From Alteromonas indica (GTDB lineage: Bacteria; Pseudomonadota; Gammaproteobacteria; Enterobacterales; Alteromonadaceae), in the NCBI GenBank assembly GCA_003056425.1, contig PYVY01000006.1, positions 186,001-250,000 on the forward strand: a stretch of 64,000 nucleotides of DNA, read 5' to 3'. Each line of letters opens with the position of its first letter. Position 1 is the first letter of the stretch. Positions 30,208 to 40,821 of this stretch are shown here, piece after piece. The notes beneath the pieces are model-generated. The model did no database searches. It was not told where the DNA came from and saw only the letters and a program-made list of their open reading frames with translations. The translations under genes were made by a program, and so were the position numbers.

Positions 30208-30381
30208 CAGCCGAGCCTGAATTAGAAAGATTCTCTTTAGTTAATCAGGCAATTATAAGTTCACAAATTGTTAACATCTCACAGGATGAGGCAATTAACA
30301 GTAAACAAACGAAAATTACTCAGTCAGGACATAAAAACAACGGGTAATTCATTGTCCCTACGGATAAAACAGGCATACATT

Positions 30382-30756
30382 GTGAAAAAGCAAAGACCAG
30401 TAAATTTAGATCTCAAGACCATTAAATTTCCTCCTGCTGCTATTTCGTCGATTCTCAACCGTATCACAGGCGTGGCCATGTTCTTCGCGCTGCTGTTCGT
30501 TATTTGGGCATGGGCGGTTTCAGTCGCTTCGCCTGAAGGCTTTGAACAAGTGCAGTCAGTAATGGCCGGTGTATTCGGAAAAGTAATTGCGATTGGCACC
30601 CTATCTGCTTTGATTTACCACACTCTTGGTGGTATTCGCCACGTCATTATGGATATGGGACATTGGGAAGAAATGAAATCAGGTAACCTGAGCGCGCAAG
30701 CAATAATTGCGCTTTGGATAATCCTGACAGTCGTATTGGGAGTAGTACTATGGTAA
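30382..30756 (+). CDS. sdhC: Succinate dehydrogenase cytochrome b556 subunit
   Basis: The product has 124 residues from the GTG at 30382, which gives the conserved N-terminus KKQRPVNLDLKTIKFPPAAISSILNRITG; an upstream ATG in the same frame would add 38 residues unlike the family. Three membrane helices are present. The quinone-site motif SILNRITG and the heme-ligand histidine in LIYHTLGGIRHVIMD are conserved. It anchors SdhAB to the inner membrane. It overlaps sdhD by 7 bp. Confidence 0.93.
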   Translation: MKKQRPVNLDLKTIKFPPAAISSILNRITGVAMFFALLFVIWAWAVSVASPEGFEQVQSVMAGVFGKVIAIGTLSALIYHTLGGIRHVIMDMGHWEEMKSGNLSAQAIIALWIILTVVLGVVLW

Positions 30757-31097
30757 CGAATCAGGCAAGCGTTAAACGTAACGGCGTGCAGGATTACTTA
30801 TCGCTGCGCACCACAGGAGCAATAATATTTGCCTTTACTGTGTATATGGCGTGGTTCTTTATTTCAACCGACAGCATCACATTTATCGAATGGCACGGCT
30901 TGTTTTCAGGGATACCGATGAAGGTGTTTACCCTGGCTACGCTAGTGTCGATTATGATTCACGTACGCATTGGTCTGTGGCAAGTGCTGACAGACTATGT
31001 TAAAGCGCCCAAAGTACGCGCTTTGGTGCAATGGGTATTGAACCTGATTGCCTTCGGGTACGTGTTAGTTGGTCTGTTTGTTCTGTGGGGTGTGTAA
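30750..31097 (+). CDS. sdhD: Succinate dehydrogenase membrane anchor subunit
   Basis: The product has 115 residues from the ATG at 30750, which overlaps the end of sdhC. It has three membrane helices. The residues [22 protein letters not shown] and the heme-ligand histidine in [17 protein letters not shown] fit SdhD. It forms the cytochrome b and quinone site together with SdhC. sdhA starts 1 bp after its stop. Confidence 0.94.
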   Translation: MVTNQASVKRNGVQDYLSLRTTGAIIFAFTVYMAWFFISTDSITFIEWHGLFSGIPMKVFTLATLVSIMIHVRIGLWQVLTDYVKAPKVRALVQWVLNLIAFGYVLVGLFVLWGV

Positions 31098-31098
31098 G

Positions 31099-32871
31099 AT
31101 GAGTCTACCAGTACACGAATTTGATGCCATTGTTATTGGCGCCGGTGGTGCGGGTATGCGTGCCGCTTTGCAGATTTCACAATCAGGTAAGTCCTGTGCG
31201 TTGTTGTCTAAAGTATTTCCAACCCGTTCGCATACGGTATCTGCCCAAGGTGGTATTACTGTTGCGCTGGGTAATTCCCATGAAGATAACTGGGAATGGC
31301 ACATGTATGACACGGTTAAAGGGTCTGACTACATTGGCGATCAGGATGCCATTGAGTACATGTGTAACGTGGGGCCGAAAGCCATTATAGAAATGGAAAA
31401 TATGGGTCTGCCATTTTCACGTTTTGAAGATGGCACAGTATATCAGCGCCCATTCGGTGGCCAGTCGAAGAATTTTGGTGGCGAACAAGCCGCTCGTACG
31501 GCTGCGGCAGCCGACCGTACTGGTCACGCACTATTGCATTTGCTTTATCAGCAAAATGTTAAGAATAAGACCAAAGTTTTCAGTGAATGGTATGCCCTTG
31601 ATCTGGTGAAAAACCAGGATGGGGACGTAGTGGGTTGTACGGCCATCGATATTGAAACCGGTGAAGTCGTTTACTTTAAAGCGCGGGCTGTGGTGCTGGC
31701 TACCGGTGGTGCAGGGCGTATATTTGCTTCTACTACCAATGCCCATATTAATACCGGTGACGGTGTGGGTATGGCGATGCGAGCTGGCGTATCTATGCAG
31801 GACATGGAAATGTGGCAGTTCCACCCAACTGGTATTGCGGGTGCGGGTACGCTGGTCACAGAAGGTTGTCGTGGTGAGGGTGGTTATCTGCTCAATAAAG
31901 ACGGCGAACGCTTTATGGAACGCTACGCACCGAATGCCAAAGATCTGGCAGGTCGTGACGTAGTGGCGCGTTCAATGATGACCGAAATTCGTGAAGGACG
32001 TGGTTGTGATGGCCCGTGGGGTACCCACCTTAAGCTTAAGCTTGATCACTTGGGTAAAGATGTATTGGAGTCGCGTTTGCCAGGTATTCTTGAGCTTTCA
32101 CGTACCTTCGCTCACGTTGACCCGGTCAAAGAACCTATCCCGGTTATTCCTACCTGTCACTATATGATGGGTGGTATTCCTACCAACGTGCATGGTCAAT
32201 GTATCCGGGTAGATGAAAACGGACAGGACCACATTGTAAATGGCCTGTTTGCATGTGGTGAAATTGCCTGCGTATCGGTGCACGGCGCTAACCGCCTGGG
32301 CGGTAATTCACTGCTCGATTTGGTCGTATTTGGCCGTGCTACAGGCCTGCATCTGGGTGAATCGCTGAATCAAATTGCCACTACTCGGGATGCCAGTGAG
32401 TCTGATCTTGAGGCGGCTATGGCGCGCTTCAACCGGTGGGAAGGTTCTGAAAAAGGCAAGGGTGAAGACCCGGTTCAAATTAAAAAAGACATGCAGGAAT
32501 GTATGCAGCTCAACTTCTCGGTATTCCGCGAAGGTGACGCAATGGCTGACGGTCTTAAACAACTTAAAGACATTCGTGAGCGTTTGCAGCATGCGCGTCT
32601 GGATGATAAGAGTAGTGATTTCAACACCCAGCGTATTGAGTGTCTGGAATTAGACAACCTGATGGAAACCGCGTACTGCACAGCAGTAGCAGCAAACTTC
32701 CGTACCGAAAGTCGTGGCGCACACAGTCGCTTTGATTATCCAGACCGTGATGATGAAAACTGGTTGTGTCACTCAATCTACCGTCCGGAAGATGAATCAA
32801 TGACTCGTCGTGAAGTCAATATGGCGCCCAAGCTGCGGGAAGCCTTCCCGCCTAAAGCGCGTTCATATTAA
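31099..32871 (+). CDS. sdhA: Succinate dehydrogenase flavoprotein subunit
   Basis: The product has 590 residues from the ATG at 31099. The FAD-binding loop is [12 protein letters not shown] (about 13-24). H45 in [11 protein letters not shown] is the residue that carries covalent FAD in this family. Substrate-site residues occur in the HPTG and RGEGG segments and in the downstream [15 protein letters not shown]. It oxidises succinate to fumarate. It is tightly spaced inside sdhCDAB. Confidence 0.98.
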   Translation: MSLPVHEFDAIVIGAGGAGMRAALQISQSGKSCALLSKVFPTRSHTVSAQGGITVALGNSHEDNWEWHMYDTVKGSDYIGDQDAIEYMCNVGPKAIIEMENMGLPFSRFEDGTVYQRPFGGQSKNFGGEQAARTAAAADRTGHALLHLLYQQNVKNKTKVFSEWYALDLVKNQDGDVVGCTAIDIETGEVVYFKARAVVLATGGAGRIFASTTNAHINTGDGVGMAMRAGVSMQDMEMWQFHPTGIAGAGTLVTEGCRGEGGYLLNKDGERFMERYAPNAKDLAGRDVVARSMMTEIREGRGCDGPWGTHLKLKLDHLGKDVLESRLPGILELSRTFAHVDPVKEPIPVIPTCHYMMGGIPTNVHGQCIRVDENGQDHIVNGLFACGEIACVSVHGANRLGGNSLLDLVVFGRATGLHLGESLNQIATTRDASESDLEAAMARFNRWEGSEKGKGEDPVQIKKDMQECMQLNFSVFREGDAMADGLKQLKDIRERLQHARLDDKSSDFNTQRIECLELDNLMETAYCTAVAANFRTESRGAHSRFDYPDRDDENWLCHSIYRPEDESMTRREVNMAPKLREAFPPKARSY

Positions 32872-32885
32872 TAGAGGTGACCAGT

Positions 32886-33596
32886 ATGCAATTAAATATT
32901 TCGATATACCGATACAACCCTGACGTTGATAAAGCGCCGCGCATGCAGGATTACAAACTGGATGTGGAAGAAGGCCGCGATATGATGGTGCTGGATATTC
33001 TGATTAAGTTGAAAGAGCAGGATCCATCGTTATCATTCCGTCGTTCATGCCGCGAAGGTGTGTGTGGGTCTGATGGTTTGAACATGAACGGTAAAAACGG
33101 TCTGGCGTGTATTACGCCAGTATCCGCGCTGGGCAAGGGTAAAATTGTGATTCGCCCGTTACCTGGTTTACCGGTTGTGCGCGACCTGGTGGTAGACATG
33201 ACCCAGTTCTACATTCAATATGAGAAAGTGAAGCCGTTTCTTATCAACGATACTAAACAGCCGCCTGCCCGGGAATTCCTGCAAACCCCGGAAGAGCGTG
33301 CTAAGCTAGACGGACTTTATGAATGCATCCTTTGCGCATGTTGTTCTTCTTCGTGTCCATCATTTTGGTGGAACCCTGAGAAGTTCATCGGCCCGGCTGG
33401 TTTGCTGCATGCTTATCGTTTCCTTATTGATAATCGTGATACGGCCACTGAAGAACGGCTTAGCGATTTAGATGATGCGTTCAGCGTGTTTCGTTGCCAC
33501 AGCATAATGAACTGTGTCAGCGTATGTCCTAAAGGGTTGAACCCGACCAAAGCCATCGGCCAGATTAAGTCGATGTTGCTACAACGGGCTGTTTAG
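32886..33596 (+). CDS. sdhB: Succinate dehydrogenase iron-sulfur subunit
   Basis: The product has 236 residues from the ATG at 32886, which has AGAGGTGA 5-6 bp upstream; a GTG 9 bp earlier lies inside that site. The [2Fe-2S] motif CREGVCGSDGLNMNGKNGLA-C is followed by the [4Fe-4S] motif CILCACCSSSCP and by the CHSIMNCVSVCPKGLNP segment for the remaining cluster. It passes electrons from SdhA to SdhCD. A terminator follows. Confidence 0.97.
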   Translation: MQLNISIYRYNPDVDKAPRMQDYKLDVEEGRDMMVLDILIKLKEQDPSLSFRRSCREGVCGSDGLNMNGKNGLACITPVSALGKGKIVIRPLPGLPVVRDLVVDMTQFYIQYEKVKPFLINDTKQPPAREFLQTPEERAKLDGLYECILCACCSSSCPSFWWNPEKFIGPAGLLHAYRFLIDNRDTATEERLSDLDDAFSVFRCHSIMNCVSVCPKGLNPTKAIGQIKSMLLQRAV

Positions 33597-33646
33597 TTAC
33601 ACTAGTTTGTGTAAGGTATTGTATGCACAAATGATATGCGCTAAAT

Positions 33647-33678
33647 GGCCATCCTGTTAAGGATGGCTATTTTTTTTG
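33647..33678 (+). terminator. Intrinsic terminator after sdhB
   Basis: GCCATCCT and AGGATGGC form an 8-bp stem around GTTA, followed by TATTTTTTTT. It separates sdhCDAB from sucAB, so suc transcription may need its own promoter or read-through. Confidence 0.85.
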
Positions 33679-33772
33679 TATACGTGGCGTAAATGGTTGG
33701 TTCTGTTGTAAATAACAGTCATAATAGCGCCTCGTGTTATTTAGTTTTTACAAAACGTAGCAAGGCACAATA

Positions 33773-36595
33773 ATGCAAGAAAGCGTGATGAAAGCATGGT
33801 GGGATTCGTCGCATATGGCTGGTAATAACGCCGCCTATGTCGAGGAGTTGTACGAAGCGTACCTCGAAGATCCGCACAGCGTTTCAGATTCCTGGCGACA
33901 GGTCTTCGATAGCCTTCCCAAAGTGGAAGGTGCTGAATTAGAGAACAATCATACAACCGTTCGTGAACAGTTTCGAAAGATGGCGGCCCTAGGGCCCGCA
34001 GCACGAATGTCTTCACCGGCCGCCAGCGCCGGCCCCAGTTCATCCGACGGCCGTCAGGTCAAGGTTCTGCAACTTATCAATGCTTATCGGTTTCGTGGAC
34101 ACCAACATGCGAATCTCGATCCGTTAGGTCTTTGGCAGCAACCTCGCGTTCGTGACCTTGAACTCTCCCACCATAACCTGTCCGAGCAAGACTTCGATAC
34201 CGTTTTCAACGTAGGCTCTTATGCCTATGGTGGCGAATCTATGTCGTTAGGCGAGCTGGTTAAATCGTTAAACCGCACTTATTGCGGCTCTATCGGTGCT
34301 GAATATATGCACATTACCGATACTGAGCAAAAGCGCTGGTTACAACAAAAAATTGAGTCAGTTCAGGCCAAACCAGAAATCAGTAAAGAACAGAAGTTAC
34401 AAATTCTTAAAGGCCTGACCGCCGCTGATGGTATGGAAAAATACCTGGGTTCCAAATTTCCCGGCGCTAAACGTTTCTCATTGGAAGGTGGTGATTCACT
34501 GATTCCTATGCTGAAAGGGCTGATTAGCGAAGCGGGTTCGGCCGGCGCGAAAGAAGTGGTAGTGGGCATGGCTCACCGCGGCCGGCTAAATGTATTGGTT
34601 AATGTCCTGGGTAAGAACCCCTCAGTGCTATTCGACGAATTTTCGGGTAAGCATGACGAAAGTCTTGGTTCTGGTGATGTGAAGTATCATGCCGGTTACT
34701 CTTCTGACTTTGCAACCCCCGGTGGTAATGTTCACCTGGCGTTGGCGTTTAACCCTTCTCACCTTGAGATAGTTAACCCGGTGGTAATGGGCTCTGTGCG
34801 GGCGCGTCTGGTACGTCGTCATAACGACAGCAGCGCGGTATTGCCGATTACGATTCATGGTGATTCCGCTATCGCCGGTCAGGGTGTAGTACAAGAAACA
34901 TTTAATATGTCGCAAACCACGGGGTTTGCGGTCGGTGGTACAGTTCGGATTGTTATTAACAACCAGGTTGGTTTCACCACCTCGAAGTTAGAAGATACCC
35001 GCTCTACGCAGTATTGTACGGATATTGCGAAAATGGTGCAGGCGCCTATCTTCCACGTCAATTCGGACGATCCGGAAGCGGTTATGTTCGTTACCAAACT
35101 GGCCTTGGAATACCGTAATAAGTTCAAGCGCGATGTGGTAATTGACTTAGTTTGCTATCGCCGTCATGGCCATAACGAAGCTGATGAGCCAAATGCTACC
35201 CAGCCGTTAATGTACCAGAAAATTAAAAAGCATCCGTTACCCCGCGTTTTATATGCTGAGCAACTGCTGGCCGAAGGCGTGATGGAACAGCGTGAAGTCG
35301 ATAAGCTACTTGAAGACTATCGCGCCGCACTTGATCATGGTGCCTGTGTGGTAGATGAATGGCGGCCTATGACCGAGCATTCAGTTGATTGGTCTCCTTA
35401 TCTGGGACACGACTGGGACACGCCTTATGATGGTTCAATATCGCTCGACCAATTAAAAGAATTAGGTGAGCGGCTGACCAGTTTTCCCAAAGATGTAAAA
35501 TTACATTCGCGGGTGAACAAGCTATATCAAGACCGCAAAGCCATGGTCGCCGGCGAAAAAATGCTTGACTGGGGTATGGCCGAGAACCTTGCATATGCCA
35601 GCTTAGTTGGTATTGGTACGGATATCCGGTTGGTGGGTCAGGATTCAGGGCGGGGGACTTTCTTCCATCGTCATGCGGTTCTGCACAATCAAACTGACGG
35701 TTCAACCTATACACCGCTTCAACATATAAAAGAAGACCAAGGCGAAATTGAAATATACGACTCGGTATTATCTGAAGAAGCAGTGATGGCATTTGAATAC
35801 GGCTTCGCTACCGCTGAACCTTCTTGCCTAACCATTTGGGAAGCACAGTTTGGTGACTTTGCCAACGGCGCCCAGGTAGTGTTTGACCAATTCCTGAGTT
35901 CAGGTGAGGCAAAATGGGGTCGACTCTGTGGTCTGACCGTATTGCTACCTCATGGTTACGAAGGTCAGGGGCCAGAGCATAGTTCAGCGCGATTGGAGCG
36001 GTTCCTGCAGCTATGCGCAGACCACAACTGGCAAGTATGTATACCGTCAACACCGGCGCAGGTGTTTAATATGCTACGCCGTCAAATGATTCGTCCTATG
36101 CGTAAACCCTTGATTGTAATGTCGCCAAAATCATTGTTGCGGCATGCTCAGGCTACATCTTCGCTTGAAGAGCTTGCCGAAGGTGTGTTCCACAATGTCA
36201 TTGGCGAGATTGATGACATAGAGCCGTCAAAGGTTAAACGTGTAGTCATGTGTTCCGGTAAAGTTTATTACGATCTGTTAGATCAGCGTCGTAAAAATGA
36301 ACAAACCGATGTGGCCATTGTTCGGCTGGAACAGCTTTATCCGTTCCCGTCAGAAGAATGTGCTAAAGTAGTGGCCGATTACAGCCACGTTAAAGATTGG
36401 GTTTGGTGTCAGGAAGAACCGCAGAACCAGGGCGCATGGTATTCCAGCCAGCACCATTTCTGGGCGGCTATTCCAGAAGGTGCCAAACTGTCGTACGCAG
36501 GCCGTGAAGCATCGGCTTCACCTGCCGTAGGTTATGTCTCTGTCCACAATCAGCAGCAAAAGGCCCTGGTTGAAGACGCACTCACTATTAAATAA
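33773..36595 (+). CDS. sucA: 2-oxoglutarate dehydrogenase E1 component
   Basis: The 940-residue thiamine-diphosphate enzyme decarboxylates 2-oxoglutarate and passes the succinyl group to SucB. The N-terminal E2-binding stretch (AYVEELYEAYLEDPHSV) is present. The catalytic part has MAHRGRLNVLVNVLGK, HGDSAIAGQGVVQET and NQVGFTT, and the C-terminal transketolase-like part begins near residue 590 with GQDSGRGTFFHRHA. Length matches E. coli SucA (933 residues). sucB follows after 6 bp. Confidence 0.98.
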   Translation: MQESVMKAWWDSSHMAGNNAAYVEELYEAYLEDPHSVSDSWRQVFDSLPKVEGAELENNHTTVREQFRKMAALGPAARMSSPAASAGPSSSDGRQVKVLQLINAYRFRGHQHANLDPLGLWQQPRVRDLELSHHNLSEQDFDTVFNVGSYAYGGESMSLGELVKSLNRTYCGSIGAEYMHITDTEQKRWLQQKIESVQAKPEISKEQKLQILKGLTAADGMEKYLGSKFPGAKRFSLEGGDSLIPMLKGLISEAGSAGAKEVVVGMAHRGRLNVLVNVLGKNPSVLFDEFSGKHDESLGSGDVKYHAGYSSDFATPGGNVHLALAFNPSHLEIVNPVVMGSVRARLVRRHNDSSAVLPITIHGDSAIAGQGVVQETFNMSQTTGFAVGGTVRIVINNQVGFTTSKLEDTRSTQYCTDIAKMVQAPIFHVNSDDPEAVMFVTKLALEYRNKFKRDVVIDLVCYRRHGHNEADEPNATQPLMYQKIKKHPLPRVLYAEQLLAEGVMEQREVDKLLEDYRAALDHGACVVDEWRPMTEHSVDWSPYLGHDWDTPYDGSISLDQLKELGERLTSFPKDVKLHSRVNKLYQDRKAMVAGEKMLDWGMAENLAYASLVGIGTDIRLVGQDSGRGTFFHRHAVLHNQTDGSTYTPLQHIKEDQGEIEIYDSVLSEEAVMAFEYGFATAEPSCLTIWEAQFGDFANGAQVVFDQFLSSGEAKWGRLCGLTVLLPHGYEGQGPEHSSARLERFLQLCADHNWQVCIPSTPAQVFNMLRRQMIRPMRKPLIVMSPKSLLRHAQATSSLEELAEGVFHNVIGEIDDIEPSKVKRVVMCSGKVYYDLLDQRRKNEQTDVAIVRLEQLYPFPSEECAKVVADYSHVKDWVWCQEEPQNQGAWYSSQHHFWAAIPEGAKLSYAGREASASPAVGYVSVHNQQQKALVEDALTIK

Positions 36596-36601
36596 GGAAC
36601 A

Positions 36602-38146
36602 ATGATGACAATAGAGATTAAAGTTCCGGTCCTACCAGAGTCAGTTGCCGATGCCACGATTGCAACCTGGCATGTGAAGGCCGGTGACAAGGTAACACGC
36701 GATCAGAACCTGGTTGATATTGAAACCGATAAAGTGGTACTGGAAGTGGTTGCCCCGGCCGACGGCGTAATCAGTGAAATCATTGATGAAGAAGGCGAAA
36801 CCGTATTAGGTGAGCAGGTTATTGCTAAGTTAGATGATAGCGGTAAAGCAGAACCTAAAAAAGATACAGAATCTTCGAAGTCCGAAGAAAAATCAACGTC
36901 TGAAGAAAAACCAGCCGAACAGCAGCAGGCGAAAACTGCCAGTGCTGGCGGTAAAACCTCAGAAGTAAAAGTACCGGTTCTGCCTGAATCAGTCGCAGAC
37001 GCTACCATCGCAACCTGGCATGTATCGGTAGGCGAGCAAGTTAGTCGCGACCAGAATCTGGTTGATATTGAAACCGATAAAGTAGTATTAGAAGTCGTTG
37101 CACCTGGTGACGGCTCTATTTCTGAAATCCTGGCGGAAGAGGGTGCCACGGTTACCGCAGAAGAAGTCATCGCTAAGTTTGTAGAAGGCGCGTCAACGGG
37201 TGGTAATGCACAAGTTGCTGAAGACTCTACCGATGAAGGTGCCGAAGACGACGCCGATGCACTTAGCCCATCAGTACGCCGTTTGCTAGCCGAAAAAGGC
37301 GTTGATTCTGCGAAGGTTAAAGGTACTGGCAAAAATGGTCGGATTACCAAAGAAGACGTTGAGCAATATCTGAAATCAGGTAAAACTGAAGATAAGGCGG
37401 CCGCGAAATCGTCACAAACTGAAGCGCCTTCAGTAGCTGCTGGCGAACGCACTGAAAAGCGTGTGCCTATGACGCGCTTGCGTAAAACCATTGCTAACCG
37501 GTTGCTAGAGGCGAAAAACTCTACTGCCATGCTAACTACGTTTAACGAAGTTAACATGAAACCTATAATGGACTTACGTAAACAGTACCAGGAAAGCTTT
37601 GAAAAGCGTCATGGTATTCGTCTTGGCTTTATGTCATTTTATGTAAAAGCGGTAACAGAAGCACTTAAGCGCTTCCCAGAAGTAAATGCCTCACTAGATG
37701 GTGATGACATTTGTTACCACAACTATTTTGATATCTCGATTGCCGTATCCACACCACGTGGTTTGGTTACTCCAGTGTTGAAAGACACGGATACGCTTGG
37801 TATGGCCGGCGTAGAGAAAGGTATCAGAGAGTTAGCGCTAAAAGGCCGTGACGGTAAATTAGCCATGTCTGATCTGCAAGGTGGTAATTTCACGATTACT
37901 AACGGCGGAGTATTCGGATCACTGATGTCTACCCCTATCATTAACCCACCACAGAGCGCGATCCTTGGTATGCACAAAATCCAAGATCGGCCAATGGCAG
38001 TTAATGGCAAGGTTGAGATACTGCCTATGATGTACCTGGCATTATCTTATGACCATAGAATCGTCGATGGTAAAGAGTCGGTTGGATTCTTGGTTACAGT
38101 TAAAGAGATGCTCGAAGATCCTACTCGTTTATTACTAGACGTTTAA
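36602..38146 (+). CDS. sucB: 2-oxoglutarate dehydrogenase E2 component with two lipoyl domains
   Basis: The 514-residue dihydrolipoyl succinyltransferase differs from the 405-residue E. coli protein in having two lipoyl domains. Lipoyl domain 1 (residues about 4-78) and lipoyl domain 2 (about 121-195) both contain [11 protein letters not shown], with lipoylation sites K44 and K160. An acidic-lysine-rich linker separates them. An E3-binding domain (about 221-260, [15 protein letters not shown]) and the catalytic domain (about 285-514, with SYDHRIVDG) follow. ATG 36605 is an equally possible start. The E3 gene lpd is not nearby. Confidence 0.97.
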   Translation: MMTIEIKVPVLPESVADATIATWHVKAGDKVTRDQNLVDIETDKVVLEVVAPADGVISEIIDEEGETVLGEQVIAKLDDSGKAEPKKDTESSKSEEKSTSEEKPAEQQQAKTASAGGKTSEVKVPVLPESVADATIATWHVSVGEQVSRDQNLVDIETDKVVLEVVAPGDGSISEILAEEGATVTAEEVIAKFVEGASTGGNAQVAEDSTDEGAEDDADALSPSVRRLLAEKGVDSAKVKGTGKNGRITKEDVEQYLKSGKTEDKAAAKSSQTEAPSVAAGERTEKRVPMTRLRKTIANRLLEAKNSTAMLTTFNEVNMKPIMDLRKQYQESFEKRHGIRLGFMSFYVKAVTEALKRFPEVNASLDGDDICYHNYFDISIAVSTPRGLVTPVLKDTDTLGMAGVEKGIRELALKGRDGKLAMSDLQGGNFTITNGGVFGSLMSTPIINPPQSAILGMHKIQDRPMAVNGKVEILPMMYLALSYDHRIVDGKESVGFLVTVKEMLEDPTRLLLDV

Positions 38147-38296
38147 GACTTTCATCTTATGCATTGTGTGCAGTCACGGCCTGAAGGTATGCTCGGGTCG
38201 TGATTGTCACAACGTCGGCAGGCTCGGCGTCTGTCGGTCAAGTTAATCAAGTCGCAATAGCGGCTTTTGTCTTACTAAAAATCGGATAGAAACACC

Positions 38297-39463
38297 ATGA
38301 ATTTGCATGAATACCAAGGCAAGCAGCTATTCAAAGAATACGGCTTGCCTGTTTCTGAAGGATACGCAGCCGACACACCTGAAGGTGCAGTTGAAGCAGC
38401 AGACCGCATTGGCGGTGAAGAATGGGTTGTTAAATGTCAGGTCCACGCAGGTGGACGCGGTAAAGCTGGCGGCGTTAAGTTGTTTAAAAATAAAGACGAC
38501 ATTCGCGGCTTTGCGGAAAACTGGCTAGGCAAAAATCTGGTGACCTTCCAAACTGATGAGAAAGGCCAACCGGTAACTAAAATTCTGGTAGAAACCTGCA
38601 CTGATATCGCTAATGAGCTGTATCTGGGTGCAGTTGTTGACCGTGGAACCCGTCGTGTGGTTTTCATGGCCTCAACAGAAGGCGGTGTTGAAATTGAAAC
38701 CGTTGCAGAAGAGACGCCAGAAAAAATTCTGAAAGCTGAAATTGACCCGATTGTTGGACCACAGCCTTACCAGGCGCGTGAGATGGCATTTAAATTAGGT
38801 CTTGAAGGTAATCAAATAAAGCAGTTTGTTAAGATCTTCTTAGGTCTGGCGAAAATGTTTGAAGAGCTTGATGTAGCACTTATCGAAATTAACCCGCTGG
38901 TAATTAAGGCCGATGGCGATTTGCATTGCCTTGACGCTAAAGTGGGTATCGACGGTAACGCACTGTATCGTCAGCCTAAAGTTAAAGAAATGCATGATCC
39001 TTCACAAGAAGATGCTCGTGAAGCGCATGCGGCTAAGTTTGAATTAAACTATGTTGCGCTGGACGGTAATGTTGGCTGTATGGTTAACGGTGCGGGCCTG
39101 GCAATGGGTACCATGGATATCGTTAATTTGCATGGCGGTAAGCCAGCAAACTTCCTTGACGTTGGTGGCGGTGCAACCAAAGAGCGGGTTGCTGAAGCGT
39201 TTAAAATTATCTTATCAGATGACAACGTAAAAGCCGTATTGGTTAATATCTTTGGTGGTATTGTACGTTGTGACATGATCGCTGAAGGTATCATCGGCGC
39301 GGTTAAAGAAGTCGGTGTAAATGTACCGGTAGTGGTTCGCCTTGAAGGTACAAATGCAGAGAAAGGCCGTGAAGTTCTGGCACAGTCAGGCCTGGATATT
39401 ATTGCTGCAAGCAGCCTGACTGACGCAGCTCAGCAAGTTGTTAAAGCGGCGGAGGGCAAATAA
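38297..39463 (+). CDS. sucC: Succinyl-CoA synthetase beta subunit
   Basis: This 388-residue ATP-grasp protein has the same length as E. coli Suc[20 protein letters not shown] is the canonical N-terminus, [16 protein letters not shown] carries nucleotide-binding residues, and [16 protein letters not shown] is near the C-terminus. With SucD it converts succinyl-CoA to succinate with substrate-level phosphorylation. The 150-bp gap after sucB contains an imperfect hairpin (38174-38203) without a T-run. It overlaps sucD by one base (TAATG). Confidence 0.98.
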   Translation: MNLHEYQGKQLFKEYGLPVSEGYAADTPEGAVEAADRIGGEEWVVKCQVHAGGRGKAGGVKLFKNKDDIRGFAENWLGKNLVTFQTDEKGQPVTKILVETCTDIANELYLGAVVDRGTRRVVFMASTEGGVEIETVAEETPEKILKAEIDPIVGPQPYQAREMAFKLGLEGNQIKQFVKIFLGLAKMFEELDVALIEINPLVIKADGDLHCLDAKVGIDGNALYRQPKVKEMHDPSQEDAREAHAAKFELNYVALDGNVGCMVNGAGLAMGTMDIVNLHGGKPANFLDVGGGATKERVAEAFKIILSDDNVKAVLVNIFGGIVRCDMIAEGIIGAVKEVGVNVPVVVRLEGTNAEKGREVLAQSGLDIIAASSLTDAAQQVVKAAEGK

Positions 39464-40335
39464 TGTCAGTACTTATTAATAAAGACACGAAAGTAATTTG
39501 TCAGGGTTTCACTGGCGGTCAGGGTACATTCCACTCTGAGCAGGCTATAGCCTATGGTACGCAAATGGTAGGTGGTGTTACACCTGGTAAAGGCGGTACT
39601 GAACATTTAGGCCTGCCTGTATTTAATACAGTGCGCGAAGCAGTTGAACAAACCGGTGCCACTGCATCAGTAATTTATGTTCCAGCTCCATTTTGTAAAG
39701 ATTCAATCGTAGAAGCTGCTGATGCAGGTATCGAACTGATTGTATGTATTACAGAAGGTATTCCTACCATCGATATGCTTTATGTAAAAGAGTATGTTGA
39801 TGCCAAAGGTGTACGTTTGATTGGACCAAACTGCCCAGGCGTTATTACTCCTGGCGAATGTAAAATCGGTATCATGCCTGGTCATATCCATAAACCAGGT
39901 AAAGTAGGTATTGTTTCGCGTTCAGGTACGTTGACCTATGAAGCGGTGAAGCAAACTACCGATGAAGGTTTTGGTCAGTCTACCTGTGTAGGTATTGGTG
40001 GTGACCCGATTCCAGGATCAAACTTCATTGATATTCTGAAGATGTTCCAGGAAGATCCGAAGACAGAAGCAATCGTGATGATTGGTGAAATCGGCGGAAC
40101 CGCGGAAGAAGAAGCGGCGGCGTTCATTAAAGAAAATGTTACCAAGCCAGTGGTATCCTATATTGCTGGCGTGACTGCGCCTCCAGGAAAACGGATGGGC
40201 CATGCCGGCGCGATTATCGCCGGTGGTAAAGGAACAGCTGATGATAAATTCGCAGCTCTGGAAGATGCCGGCGTGAAGACGGTTCGTTCACTGGCCGATA
40301 TCGGCAAAGCGTTACGCGAAGCCACCAACTGGTAA
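39463..40335 (+). CDS. sucD: Succinyl-CoA synthetase alpha subunit
   Basis: The 290-residue subunit binds CoA near the N-terminus ([19 protein letters not shown]) and carries the phosphohistidine, H247, in [33 protein letters not shown] is another family motif. It is translationally coupled to sucC and is followed by a strong terminator. Confidence 0.98.
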   Translation: MSVLINKDTKVICQGFTGGQGTFHSEQAIAYGTQMVGGVTPGKGGTEHLGLPVFNTVREAVEQTGATASVIYVPAPFCKDSIVEAADAGIELIVCITEGIPTIDMLYVKEYVDAKGVRLIGPNCPGVITPGECKIGIMPGHIHKPGKVGIVSRSGTLTYEAVKQTTDEGFGQSTCVGIGGDPIPGSNFIDILKMFQEDPKTEAIVMIGEIGGTAEEEAAAFIKENVTKPVVSYIAGVTAPPGKRMGHAGAIIAGGKGTADDKFAALEDAGVKTVRSLADIGKALREATNW

Positions 40336-40377
40336 GCGTGCACTACGCACTCTGTGAAAGAAATCACTGATAAAAAA

Positions 40378-40402
40378 GCTCGCCTTTGGCGGGCTTTTTT
40401 TT
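40378..40402 (+). terminator. Intrinsic terminator after sucCD
   Basis: GCTCGCC and GGCGGGC form a 7-bp stem around TTT, preceded by six A and followed by eight T residues. Confidence 0.9.
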
Positions 40403-40821
40403 ACCCTTGTCACCTGCGCCGCTAGGCAGGTGGAACTAACGTGCTTCTATTCGGCGTAAATCACTTTTTCTGCCACCGTTTTAGCCCCCTCATCAATGAA
40501 CGGCAAGGTACTTCCGCAGTTTGTTCCCCAATATTGTTTTTATTTAATCTGTAACGTTTTCTTCGCACTGTCCTCAAATGTTAACGCTAAGGGATGTTTA
40601 ACCTATTGAATATAAAGAAAAGAAAAAGATTTAGGAAGTTAACGATTCGTAGCCAACAAGATGCTGCTGTTAATCAAATGTATAATAATATTTATGAATA
40701 CGTATGCATAACATTGAGCAAACACGCCTATGGGGATAGGATTTAGCCTGTTTTATATCTGGCCTGCCTACTCAATAACAATACCGGCAGAAGTCTTAGG
40801 ATAGTCAAGGGATACCTACAT
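40403..40821. other. Intergenic region upstream of first TonB-dependent receptor
   Basis: After the sucD terminator this AT-rich stretch shows no gene. It holds a TATAAT hexamer (40681-40686) placed 8 bp before the operator-like palindrome at 40694-40709, and AAGGGA upstream of the receptor start. No good -35 is seen. Confidence 0.6.
40694..40709. promoter_or_regulatory. Operator-like palindrome upstream of receptor 1
   Basis: ATGAATACGTATGCAT contains a 14-bp near-perfect palindrome centred on CG (one mismatch), the shape of a LacI-family site. The identical 16 bases occur at 44060-44075 upstream of the second receptor. It lies 113 bp before the receptor start and just downstream of a TATAAT. 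Confidence 0.6.

Larger units (their letters stand above)
29701..30381. other. Long divergent regulatory region between gltA and sdhC
   Basis: This AT-rich stretch of about 680 bp holds no convincing gene. It contains a candidate gltA promoter (29779-29808, minus), a terminator-like hairpin (29914-29950), a candidate sdh promoter (30179-30207, plus), and a frame open from 30268 into sdhC that is unlikely to be translated. In E. coli the equivalent region is controlled by ArcA, Fur-linked RNA and CRP; I could not assign such sites here with confidence. Confidence 0.7.

Noticed and set aside
30268..30381. N-terminal extension of sdhC from an upstream ATG
   Set aside because: The added 38 residues do not resemble SdhC proteins; the GTG at 30382 restores the usual N-terminus.
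36703..37557. 284-codon open frame on the minus strand inside sucB
   Set aside because: It is antisense to the two lipoyl domains, Ser/Thr-rich low complexity, and mirrors the codon bias of sucB. sucB is unmistakable.
40403..40821. tRNA, small RNA or short gene in the gaps flanking the TonB-dependent receptors
   Set aside because: No cloverleaf-like sequence, no coding-like frame with a ribosome-binding site, and no T-run hairpins other than those listed.
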